DNA of 64,000 nucleotides from positions 1 to 64,000 of the forward strand of contig JAHNUO010000020.1 of assembly GCA_019787685.1 (NCBI GenBank). Reading direction: 5' to 3'. The notes beneath the pieces are model-generated. The model did no database searches and had not been told where the DNA came from. It saw only the letters and a program-made list of their open reading frames with translations. This DNA is from Chiua virens (taxonomy: Eukaryota; Basidiomycota; Agaricomycetes; Boletales; Boletaceae). Position numbers and translations under genes: made by a program. This document shows, piece by piece, positions 35,621 to 46,904 of this stretch. Position 1 is the first letter of the stretch; every line of letters starts with the position of its first letter.

Positions 35621-37330
35621 ATGGATCCAAGTCAAGCCTGCAACCCAACTCACCCTAATCTTCTTACTCTTCCACTGGAGCTGTATTATCAGGTCCTCTT
35701 TTTTCTTGACATCAGGGATTTAATTGCGCTGCGAAAGGCACTGAACACTCTTGCTTGTTCGCTTGACACTTCCACTGACCAAAGTGGTTAGACATGCAAG
35801 CATTTTATCGACCTCACGCAAGACCGTGGCCTTTGGTTGATGATATACGCCCGTCTACATGCAACACAAGCTCTCCCCTACTCTCGCGCCGAGTTCATGG
35901 CAATGCCCACTACGCAGGCGGAGCGCGCACTCTTTGTAGCTTGCGAAACTGAAGCATCGTTCCTGCAGCTCAGAAAGCAAAACGTACTCTGGTCTAGATC
36001 TTCCTCAGACCCACACTCGACTTCAAGGGGCATCTCGTGGCAGGTTCTTGCCTTTATCTCGGATCGCTTCCTTCTTTCCGTGGATGGTGATGGTCGCTCT
36101 GTCATCATTTGGGATACGTCATTGTGGAGCATGACCTGCCCCACTACCTGGGCACATTACACGTTGCAAACATTTGTCGGCCATGTCGAGCACCGTTCCA
36201 AGCTCTATATTGCCGATATGCACACCCATGAAGGCCATCGGAGGTGTGTTGCTTTGATGTTTGCCAATCGTTGCCTGACCTTATGTAGTGTTGTTATTCA
36301 TTCCATTTCCCTTTTTGACGCTCAGTTTGGAGTCAATGAGAACGATGACAAACGCCTGCACTGGGAAGCAGAGTTTCCGTTGCGTGAAAGTGAATCCTTC
36401 AAGCACATGGATCCCGATACCTGTCGTGCCATATCATACGAGTCTCCAACTTCTATCTGTGTCGTGTACTGGGGTGATAACAATAGGCGCTCAACAATGT
36501 CCATTCAGTCTGATGACGTCGATGAAAATGTGAGTATTGTAACGCTTGCGTTATGCCCATTCCTCACGTCGTACCCCAGTGGAACGGCATTTTATCCTTG
36601 CAATTTTGCGGCCCCTACATCTTGTGTTTCAGGGTTCGTTCTGTGGAAGCATACCCCATCCCTACGGATGGTTCAACTCCCTGTCCTCTTCCTGTATTGA
36701 GGCATCGATTCGATGCGGTCTCATTTCGGTCCGTTTCTCTGTCCCGCGTACGCATCTCGCATTGCCCGTCCGGCGATGCCTATGACATCTTCATGCTCAG
36801 CAACGATGTCTATCAAGGCATGTTCCACTACTACATCCGCGTGACCACAGTGCCCGTGCCGGCCATGTTTGTTCAGGTTCTAGCCATGGGTACTATACTG
36901 ATGCCGGATATACCGCCAACAATTTCATGGGGCAACATGATCAGACTGATGTTTTTCCAGAGCTGGTCGCTGGGATCGGCAGGTTTACGTGGAGTATGGG
37001 TGGATAGGCAGAGGGGGAGTATTGAGCGCAGGGTGGTGGCATTCACAACAGTTCCGATGGAGCTGCAGGAGAAGGACAATGAAATGTCTTATGTTGCGGA
37101 AGCAGGCGGGGTGGTCTCCAGCGGATATTCACCGGAAGTACCGACGATGGACGGCAAGGTCATCCATTTTATTTCGTCGTGTGATCTCCGAGGTACGTAT
37201 GCATGGAAATGTCCTTGTTGTGGGTTTACTAACGGATTTATTGAAAGACGACGTCACGATATGTGCGGTGTCCGATTGGACGGGGAGGATCGCGCTAGGA
37301 TCGCGTATGGGCACAATTACACTTCTCTGA
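35621..37330 (+). CDS. F-box protein, paralogue of the gene at 8.5-10.2 kb
   Basis: Starts MDPSQACNPTHPNLLTLPLE, with an F-box (LPLELYYQVLFFLDIRDLIALRKTCKHF after splicing). A predicted propeller-like strand (WQVLAFISDRFLLSVDGDG, SVIIWD) and a conserved block FKHMDPDTCRAISYESPTSI (compare IKSMDAETCTVILEASDTSI in the paralogue) follow. It ends SDWTGRIALGSRMGTITLL, nearly the same as the paralogue. F-box proteins recruit substrates to SCF ubiquitin ligases. Exon 1 ends with a GC donor, as in the paralogue. Frames close through GT-AG introns and the gene looks intact. It lies between the transposon and the second flavoprotein gene, which places it inside the expanded array. Confidence 0.75.
35738..35791 (+). 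other. GC-AG intron between F-box exons 1 and 2
   Basis: The exon ends GCGAAAG, the 54-bp intron begins GCACTG and ends GGTTAG. Removing it yields LIALRKTCKHFIDL, matching the spliced paralogue at the same codon. GT donors nearby give the wrong phase. Confidence 0.72.
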
Positions 37331-37647
37331 AGTGGATTCGACCGTCGACGTCGGTATACCTAAAATGCGAGACTGTAAATTTGCTTATGATGATCGATCG
37401 ATCGATCAACATTAGCACAGCCACATACATGTGCTGCACCGGTAATCAAAGTTACATCATATGTTGCTTATTGGCACAGTCACCGGCAAGTCTGCGCTCT
37501 CCAGATTTCATCAGTCACTGCGTGATGAGTCAACGGCACCTCCGATCGCGGAGCGCTGAAAGACAATAAAACTTAAATTGTCGGTCTGTTTGAAACGAAA
37601 CCCATTACCCTAGCCTTTGGTGGGAAAGAGACTCACTGGACACTGGC

Positions 37648-40200
37648 ATGTCATCTGTTCCATTATTCCTACCACTTTTCGTGGTTTTGTGCTTCTGTGC
37701 AAGAACTTTCCCACATACTACTACGGTCGAAACTCCACGCGCCGGTATCCAAAGCTATCATTCAGTCCAGGGTTACTCTCTCCCCAGCACGTCTGCTTGG
37801 GCAGCACTGAATGACACGTTCGGTGGCCGACTTCAAGAATTACGTCCCTGGGCAGCGGTATGTTATGTTGACGACCCCCTTTACGATTCGGTCAAGTGTC
37901 AATCGGTTCTGTCCAACTACACGAATGACAATGTGGTACGTCGTGTTCCATTCTCTATCTGGCTAAAACGAGTCTCAGGATGATCCCATAATCAGCGCGA
38001 AGACATACCATCAGCGCTTCTCTGGGCAAACTGGGAGAGTTGTGGCTTCGACAAAGGCTGTGCATTGAACTACTCTAACCCGCAACCAGTGTCCGGTGAA
38101 ACATGCCATCAAGGCACCACCCCAACGTATAGCATTGCAATATCAGGTGCTGAGGATGCCAGCATCGTCGTCAAGTGGGCTACAGCACACAATGTGAAAC
38201 TGACTATCAAGAACACGGGTGGGTTGCACGCACCGCCTTACGCGACTCGTGTCTCCAAGTTAAATTTCATCCCTAGGACATGACTACCAGGGTCGCTCTT
38301 CCGGTCCTTCCTCCTTACAAGTCCTTACGCATCATCTCAAGAGTATTGCCTATGTCACCGACTTCGTCCCCCAAGGATCGTCCGCTGCGCCGGTACCCGC
38401 GCTCAAGATTAGTGCAGGAGCACAGCTGGAGGAAAGTAAGCAACAGGTCTCCAATCACACGTGTCTTTACGCATTGCTGATACATTACTTAGTCTATGCC
38501 GTTTTGGAAGTAAACAATATTTCGGCGGTATTGGGAGGTTGTCTGACTGTCGGTGCTGGTGAGTGGCTGCATCTGGTTGTCTTGTTGATCATGTTGTGCT
38601 CAATATTGAATCGGCAGGCGGATTTATCCAGGGAGGGGGGCATGGTATGTGAGTGTTTAGTGCTCATTTTTATTTCCTTTTGTCCTCATATTCCAAACTA
38701 GCCTGAGTCCGGTCTATGGGCTAGCTGTGAGATCCCCTTCCGCGTTTAAAACCATAGATCGCTAATTGTTTCAGGCTGACAGCCTTCTTGAGGCCGAAGT
38801 GAGTGGTGTCTTCCTTGATTTCTACTATTGTTTGACAATCTGGATTACTAGATTGTGACGGCCGACGGCGTGTTCAGAACGATAAATTCCGTTCAAGACC
38901 CTGACCTATTCTGGGCAGTACGTGGCGGAGGGGCTGGAAGCTGGGGTATCATTAGTACGTCCCTCCTTGTGATGATCGGGAATTTGAGTATGAAGAATTG
39001 TTAGTATCGATCACTCTTGCGGCGCTGCCGCCGACGGCAATCGGTGGTTCATCACTGATTATCGAGCCAAACGCTACCCAGAATCTCCAGACTCTTGGAG
39101 TGGGGTTTTTAGCACTCGTAGGGAAGTATCAGAACCAAATTATTAATTCAGGTATCACGACCACTATGGGATTTCTTGGGGGAGGGTACATCGCAGCTTA
39201 TGGAGTGGTATCACGCTGACTTACGGAACTGTAGAGCTTCCTCTGGCCTGCTGAACATGCATCTATATCAGTGCTCTATCCACTTTTCGACGAATTACGC
39301 GCCCTTTCGTCCAACTACACCATCCTGTCGAACATTACACAGGAATCCCTGTATCCGTCCCTTGCTACTGCAATACTAGAGGGTGTCGGCCCTCAAGATG
39401 ATTCTCTCGCCCTTTATGGTGGTTCTACGGAAATCGCGTCTCGGTTTGTACCTCAATCAATGTTTGAAAGCCCCGAATCCGTCCAGAGTGTCGCGGAAGC
39501 CATCTGGGAGGGTCTGCAGATTGCCACTGCCCCATTGGCAGACTACCCTGACGGTGTTTTCAACCCTCAAGTCAGCGGGTTCATCATGGGCGAGATGCCT
39601 ATTGCTATGCGAGATCGCGTGAACGAGACTGCGGCGAACCCAGGTTTCTTTGACGCTGCGTGGGAGGTAGTTTATCTGGGGTAAGTCTCTTCGTTGACTA
39701 CGTACGTCTAGGGTTTAACCACGTGCTGGTGAAGGTCCTGGACCGTTGGGACAAGTCAGAGCACTCGTCGCTTGTTGACACAGGCCGTATACAATGCAAC
39801 AGGCCCTTTGAAGGCCCTTGGGCTGACGAGCACATACCAAAACGAGGGAAGTGCATGGGAAATGAATTGGCAGGAAGGTAATCAGTGCATCTTTTGTACA
39901 TCTCCCGGTTCGGCCTGACAGGTCTTTTCTTTCTTTAAGCTTTCTTCGGCTACAAGTACGACCGCTCGCTGCAGATAAAAGAGAAATATGATCCCACCAA
40001 TTGTACGTCCTCGAGATGGTCCAGGTTCTTGTCTTTTCTGTTGTGCTCACGATCGATCTCGGGGAAGTCTTTACTACTTACAAGGTATGAGCTAACTCAC
40101 ACAACCTAATTTGAAACCTAGCAGGGCTGACTTCCATTAGGGGGTCGGGTCTGACCCGAACTCAGCCGCGTTTGCATGTTATCGGTCGCCTCTCGAGTAG
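37648..40200 (+). CDS. Secreted FAD-linked oxidoreductase (BBE/PCMH family), array copy 2, possibly damaged
   Basis: Same family and intron layout as copy 1. A signal peptide (MSSVPLFLPLFVVLCFCA) is followed by [34 protein letters not shown] (flavin-linking His), [19 protein letters not shown] (flavin-linking Cys), [17 protein letters not shown] and [21 protein letters not shown], with the C-terminus KGVGSDPNSAAFACYRSPLE. The tip has diverged from the other copies. One junction is abnormal: near 39,200 the intron that in other copies is about 50 bp would have to be only 27 bp (39,210-39,236) to keep frame; the aligned 49-bp intron shifts the frame before SFLWPAEHA. The gene may therefore be mis-spliced or frameshifted. 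Confidence 0.8.
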
Positions 40201-41184
40201 ACTGAATTGTTATAAAACCCCGAGTTGCATCAATGCACAAATCGATGCTTGCCGTCGTGGCGGCTTGACGTAAACAGACAAGCTGGGCAGTTGGATGTGT
40301 AAGTTGGAATATCAATATCTACCAGGAGGTATCCCTGTATCGTTCCAACGAATTTATATTGGTTTAAAACGTCCGCGGATGCACTAGCAACTTCTGATTA
40401 GTCCCAAAAAAATAAACCCTATACTTCGAGGTCAGTTGCCGTTATTCTTGGAGCTAAGCTGACTTGTTTACACTATTAACCAACTACTTAAAGAACCTTT
40501 CAAAGGTCACGATCATGTCGATGTTTTGCATGCGAACCCCTCACTCAGTGGACATGTCTGACATGACCTGCAACTTCAAGGAAGGTCATGTGAAGGCGTG
40601 CGTCGCTGCCTGCAACTTGAAATAAATTTTTACTTTGTGACCGCCAATTGGACATGTAAATAAAAGCCAAGTAAGGCAGTTTTGGTGCCAGGACTCCGCT
40701 GCAACCATATGTGACCCTACGATTCAAAGTTTCGTTCCAGTTTTGTCGCCGCATCATGACAGCTGCCAGTCGGTAAATTAAATACTGGCCTGAATGTCAG
40801 TGCCACACCCTTTTAAATACCAAGTGAGCAAATTTGAATTGGCCCCCTAACCGACCCTTTCTGGGCCGAAGTTCTCATGTTATTCAAAATCGGTCTCGGA
40901 ACTTTTTTCCCCCTAGCCTGCTGGGTTCGAAACTTCGAATCATTTCTGACCGAAAGGTCAACCAATCAAATATTCAAGTCCTTATATCAGACCTGATCCG
41001 AGCTCAATGATCTATCAGATGTATTTATAAGTCCGACACTGCGTACTAGTAGGACCCTGAATGTTGACCAAGTTATTAACTTGAAGGCTTCTCCGAGTCC
41101 GACGGAGCGCCTCACAGCTCCTTCCACCTTCCTTTTGTCCAGCATTTCTGATCATCCTCACCACGCATCCATAGCATCAAGACG
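40201..41184. other. Intergenic, no gene recognised
   Basis: About 1 kb between flavoprotein copy 2 and the DUF6533 gene. No conserved coding segment on either strand. It should contain the promoter of the DUF6533 gene; no clear box was seen. Confidence 0.5.
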
Positions 41185-42944
41185 ATGTCTTCCATCGCAC
41201 AGTCTGTGCAGGCCATAAAACTGACCGACTACGCGACTAGTACGGCCACACTCATGTCAGGGGCAATTGATCTCACAAGCGTTTTGCAGTCGCCGTGCTT
41301 ACCGCCGTAGGCTACGACTACGGTAAGCCAGGTTCTTTCGGTATGATGCGCCACCTGATCTATTGTTAGTCCTTACACTCCCCAGCGAGGTATGACTCAC
41401 ATTCTCCATTTATCCACGAAATGTGTTGCCGATTGACGAACAACAAAGATAAATCATATCTGGGTTAGTGATTAATGGTGCTTAAGAGTTGACATGTCCC
41501 TGATACGGCTGCAGAGCAAACCATGGACGCGAATATCAACGCTGTTTATGCTTGTACGTTTGAAAATTTCTGTCGGCTCACAATGGGCACTAGGCTAAGC
41601 GCCGTTTTAGGTCCGTTATTGCGGCCTTTACGACCTTGCGTGAGTCCATGTTGTGTAAGACGTTCAACGGGGGCTAATTCGAGTTCTGATCAGAATGTGT
41701 GCTCTTCGTATGTTTTGGATTTTTAAAAATGAATGTGACCGAGATGTGACCACTCCCCTAGTCGGAAGCAGCTTCATACCTGGGCCTCCAAGGGTATGTT
41801 CCTCGGATGTTGGTGTAACATGAACGTGCTAATAAGAATATTTTGGGATTGTAGACGTATGTATAACTACCCTCGTTGTCGAGGTAATGAACCGCAACTG
41901 ATACCTATCTAACAGTTGTGAGCGCTCTCAACCAAAAAATTCTTTTTCCCGCATTTATGAATACGTGAAGGTCAAATATTGAACATCATTCATCAGTGGA
42001 CATGCATGCTTTTTCTCGTCGCAGCCGACTGTGAGTCGCATGATTTTTTTTTTCAGAAAGGAAATGTGTGATGACGATTGCAGTTGTAATGATCCTCCGT
42101 GCATGGGCCATGTACAATCGATCGACAGTAGTTCTGAGCACTCTGCTTGCTCTGCTCTTCGCCGAGGCTGTCACTCTTATTGTAGATTCCGCTGTCTACA
42201 GTTATCCGCGCCATATGCCAAGTAAGTAGGTGCTACGCAAATGAATGTTATGTCGTGTTAACCAACTCATGTTAGTGGCCACCGTTCAAATACTGGATTA
42301 TTCGTATTGCGCGGTGGAATTGAAGCCGCGTATTTGGGGTCAGGTGACTGACGTGATGCAAATTACCTTTGCCACAGTATTGTGCACGTTCGCACTCGTC
42401 CAATTTATCAAGCAGTCACTTCAATCGCACCGCGAGACAAAGCAGTGGCAGCTCAATCGATACATGACTTTACTTGTTAAACAGGGCATGATCTACTTTT
42501 TTGCGTACGTCCCCATCTTTCCCCTTCCTTCACTTGCCTATCCCGTCAGGCAAACTCGCTATGTGGCCACTACCAGCGGAACTGACCGTGTTTTTCTCTC
42601 ATAGCATCTTCTTGGTTAACCTTATCGACGTGCTGAATACCTCTGGCAAACTTCCACTAGCAGGGTCGCAGATCACGTTGTCGTACATACCGGCCTACGT
42701 CGCCTTATTCAGCCTGACTCCTCGATTCATTATCAGCGTGCGGGAGCTGCACACACATACCGTTCGGGGCGGGCGTGCTGTCGGGATTGACACTGGGTTC
42801 GGCTTCTCAGCGATATCCAGCTCGGACGTGTTAGAGGCGGAAATGATATTTGCGGATGTTGAACCGGACGAACTGACGCAATTCGCTGAGGAGATAACAA
42901 TGGAGGATGTGCCCGGTATAGCTCAGTTAGTGAGTAGGGTGTAA
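41185..42944 (+). CDS. DUF6533 multi-pass membrane protein
   Basis: Many small exons. Splicing gives MSSIAQSVQAIKLTDYATIA, then VLTAVGYDYVLTLPSEINHI and WSKPWTRISTLFMLVRYCGL, the N-terminal DUF6533 signature (GYDYxLTxPxEhxxIW). Hydrophobic segments follow: VVMILRAWAMYNRSTVVLST, LLALLFAEAVTLIVDSAVYS, TDVMQITFATVLCTFALVQF, IFLVNLIDVLNTSG and LSYIPAYVALFSLTPRFIIS, for about seven membrane spans overall. A short cytosolic tail ends EDVPGIAQLVSRV. The family is widespread and expanded in Agaricomycetes; a receptor-like role is often guessed but unproven. Exons between 41,740 and 42,080 are hard to place, and one short exon there remains uncertain. It interrupts the flavoprotein array. Confidence 0.75.
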
Positions 42945-43946
42945 TGTGCGTCCAGTCCGAGCACGTTCAGAGCGGTGGCAATTCCTAACTTTTGTTTACA
43001 ATAGAAAATAGCCAGTCAGGTTAGTGGTATATTATAGCAACGACGTAGTTCAAGTATTGGGTCAGCTGTGGCCTGTCAATCGTTCGACTAGGACGCGAAT
43101 CAGACGTCTATCGACAGTACCGTGACGGGTGTCATCATGAACGACGTCGGTCTTCCGACATTCCAATGGTTTAGATTGCCGTCGGCGATCCGCAGACCAG
43201 GAACAATGGTTCGAGTCATCAGTGACTCAGTGATAGGTCAGATCATATATCTGTGCTGTAGGAGATTTAAAAGCATATCATTGAACAACGCAGGAATAAA
43301 AATCGGTATTGTGTCAGGATCACCAGAGCCCGCGGCTCTCACACGGCGTTGGACAGACGAGCTTGACGCTAGGGGAAAGACAGGAGCGGCCAGACGCGGT
43401 AACATACACACGTACACAGACACAGACGAACGCACGGACCAGTGGCGCCCGCCATCGTCTCTCATGACGTATTGGCTACATTTGGAGTGAACGCCATTGT
43501 AACGGTACCGGGAGATGTATACAGCTTAGCGCTACATTCAGTACTCAGTAAGTACAGTACTCAGTGACCGGTCATCAGCTCAAACGTGGGAGTCCCGCGC
43601 ATCCGAGGTTTGCCAAGTAAATTCCATGTACCACGCATATACTTACGTAAATGAATCGACTCCGAAGTTGAACCTTGTCAGTGAACGTCGGAAGTCAGCC
43701 CATAATGCATAAGGGGTTAACTACGTGGTTCCGGAAGGCTCTTGATACCAACTGCGGCCCTTCAAGTTGAGCTTACGCTTCCAGTTCCGGCTCATTTTCC
43801 AAACGTAATTTCCCCCAAATCTCCGCGTGCCATTGACAACAAGCATGAAGTTAAAACGAACAACGGCGTAACGAAAACACATTCAGGTCGTAAACTGGTT
43901 CGTTCAAGCGCTCCAGCGTGCCACCACACCACCACACGCATTCAGC
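42945..43946. other. Intergenic, no gene recognised
   Basis: About 1 kb between the DUF6533 gene and flavoprotein copy 3. A 122-codon reading frame at 43,122-43,490 shows nothing recognisable. The last few hundred bases should hold the promoter of copy 3. Confidence 0.5.
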
Positions 43947-46525
43947 ATGTCATTGCTTTCTCAGGCTGCTCCCCTATGTCTCTTCGCTTTCTTGTACCTT
44001 GCTGCGAGAGGTCTCGCGTCTGTCTTCGAAGATCCGTATGTACTAGTCCAGGACTACTACTATGTCTCCGAGAATTTTTCGTGGCCAAGTGCATCTACTT
44101 GGATGGCGTTGAACGACACTCTTGGTGGCGAGCTCCATACATTGCGTCCGTGGGCTGCGGTATGTTACATCGACGACCCTCTCTATGATCCGGCCGAGTG
44201 CCAAACTGTCCTGTCCAATTACACAAATGATTATGCAGTAGGTTGTGTTCCGAACGCCATTTCGCTATCTGAACAAATTTTGCCATGTTTTGATCGGTTA
44301 GCGTGAAGAAATCGCTTCAGCTCTTCTTTGGGCGAACTGGGAGAGCTGCGGTTACAATAATGGTTGTGCATTGAACCACTCTAATCCACAGACCGTGTTG
44401 GGTGAAACGTGTCACCAAGGCACTACCCCGCCTTATGGCTTCGCGATATCGAGTGCTCAAGATGCTAGCATCATCGTCAAATGGGCTGCAGCACATAATG
44501 TCAAATTGACTATTAAGAACACGGGTGTGTTGTGATCAATGCCTTGTGCTTGTGACATCCGCTTACATCTTGTTCCTAGGACATGACTATCTGGGTCGTT
44601 CCTCCGGACCTTCCTCCCTCCAGATTCTCACTCATAAACTCAAGGGTACCGTATATGTCCCCGATTTCGTACCGCAAGGTTCGTCGGCTGCACCAGTGCC
44701 TGCACTCAAGATCAGCGCGGGTTCTCAGGCTGAAGAAAGTGAGTATCGGAATCTTGATCACTTTCACCTCACGCATCTCTCGATGTCAAGTCCATGCCAT
44801 CGCGGAGGCAAATAATGTTATGGCCTTGTTGGGAACTTGTCTGACCGTTGGTACTGGTAAGCACCATATTTGCAGCTTTATTGCCAATTTTATTGCCAAT
44901 TTTGATGCACCCATTCTTGAATTCAGCAGGTGGATTTATTCAAGGCGGGGGAAACAGTAGGTAAGTGCGACGTCCCCTCATCGTATTTTTCGTGTTCTCA
45001 TATTTCTCATATTCTAATTCAGACTCAGTCCAACATACGGGATGACTGTGAGACATCTTCTTTCTGTGTAAGCCAAATGCTCTAATGGTTACAGGTTGAT
45101 AACCTTCTCGAGGTTGAGGTCAGTCGTGTTATCCCTCATTTTCATTGTTGGTTGACGAAGGTGACAACTAGATTGTGACCGCCGATGGTGTCGTCAGAAC
45201 GATTAATGCTGCGCAAGACTCTGATCTCTTCTGGGCGGTACGTGGCGGAGGGGCCGGAAGCTGGGGAATCATTGGTGCGCTCTTCATGTGTCCCAATGCA
45301 AAAGCTGGGAAGATGAAAAATTATTTCAGTGTCTATCACCATCGCGGCATTGCCTCCAGACGCGATCAGTTCTTCATCCTTGACCATTGGACCAGACGTC
45401 ACGCGGGACCTTCACACCCTTGGAATTGGCTTTTTAGCGCTCTTAGGAAAGCATCAAAATCAGATCATCAACGCGGGTATTGCGACTACCCTTTCTTTCA
45501 ATGAGGACACGTACAGCCTGGTAAGTGTACCGTGCTGATGGAGTGACATGGTGCTCACTCGCTGACCCACAGACCTTTTTCTGGCCCGCCAGACATGTAG
45601 CTGTATCGTTGCTCTATCCATTTTTTGATGAGTTATGTGCGCTTTCATCCGACTACGCAATCTTGTCGAATGACACCAAAGAATTCATGTACCCGTCTTT
45701 TGCTAATGCCGCAGTAGAGCACGTGGGTCCTGCGGTGGAAGCCTATTATTCCTATGGTGGTTCTACGGAATTAGCGTCTCGACTTGTACCACAGTCAATG
45801 CTAGAGAACCCCGAGTCCATCGATCGTGTTGCGGAAGCCATCTGGGAAGGACTACAGATTGCGACTGCTCCCTTGGAGGACTATCCGGCGGGTACTTCCA
45901 AACCACAAATCAGCCTGACTATCTTTGGTGACATGCCGGCTGCGACGAGACATCGAGTCAACGAGACAGGCGCGAATCCTGGTTCTTATCATGCTACGTG
46001 GCATGTGCTTTACTCTGGGTATGTCTTTTTATCCGTTGGGATAGCTCTCCAGGTTTCATGACATACATACAGGTCATGGACTACTGGGGCGAATCGAAAC
46101 AAGTATCATACCTTGAGTCGGGCTGTGTACAATGCAGTAGGCCCGCTGACGGCTCTTGGAATCACAAGTAGCTATCAAAACGAAGGAAGTGCATGGGAAA
46201 CGAACTGGCAGGAAGGCAAGCAAATTACGCTCTGTTCCCTGCACGAGTTGACCTTATTTCATTCTTATTCTCTCCAAAGCCTTCTTTGGTTACAAGTATG
46301 ATCGGTTGCTTCAGATCAAACAGAAATATGATCCTACCAACTGTATGTTTCCGATGTTCTTTCTTTCTATATGCTCATGATTGTTCTTGGGCGCAGTCTT
46401 CACTACTTATAAGGTTTGTGGCGATATTCGTCAAGACTTTAGCTAACATGGTTTAGGGTGTCGGGTCCGAGTCGGAGCTACGCTCTGCAGCATATTCGTG
46501 TTATGAAGCATATCAAGAAGCTTGA
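43947..46525 (+). CDS. Secreted FAD-linked oxidoreductase (BBE/PCMH family), array copy 3
   Basis: Signal peptide [20 protein letters not shown], then [56 protein letters not shown] (flavin-linking His), [20 protein letters not shown] (flavin-linking Cys), [29 protein letters not shown], and the C-terminal [21 protein letters not shown]; the end is CYEAYQEA. All exons join in frame. The QGGGHS motif of copy 1 reads QGGGNS here. A short extra segment [18 protein letters not shown] after the signal peptide is shared with copy 4 and absent from copy 1, so copies 3 and 4 are the closest pair. Confidence 0.88.
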
Positions 46526-46904
46526 TACTTGAATCGCGAAGTTTATCTCAAGTCGGCTTCCTGACCGTATCTACCGCCTTGTTTGCAATCGTGTGCTACA
46601 TGCATACTATCCATGTTCTTTCACATATATGATGCTGCCAACCTATCTTCTGGCCGGTCTCGTTGTGTCTTCTATCCATCGGCAGCCATGCAACGATTCA
46701 CTCCAGTTGTTCCCGAAACATCGAGATAGTCGTCCATGGGTCTCTACTTTTTTTGTAGTATACTTAACGAACGTGCGAGTAGCGACTCTACTAGCAAACG
46801 AAATGAAAATGTTGTGGTAGACTTGAGTTTAGCCTATGCGGCGCTCGGCTTACTAACCAACCTAGAACGGTTTCAAAGGCTGCAGCTGTCAGCCGTACTA
46901 CTTT
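46526..46904. other. Short intergenic stretch between flavoprotein copies 3 and 4
   Basis: Only 379 bp. It must hold the 3' end of copy 3 and the promoter of copy 4. No coding similarity and no clear core-promoter element were seen. Confidence 0.5.

Noticed and set aside
37384..37410. GATC-rich short repeat near the end of the second F-box region (GATCGATCGATCGATC)
   Set aside because: A short simple repeat downstream of the stop codon; nothing suggests a function.
43190..43230. GGTTCGAGTC resembling a tRNA B box
   Set aside because: No A box at the right distance and no cloverleaf could be drawn.
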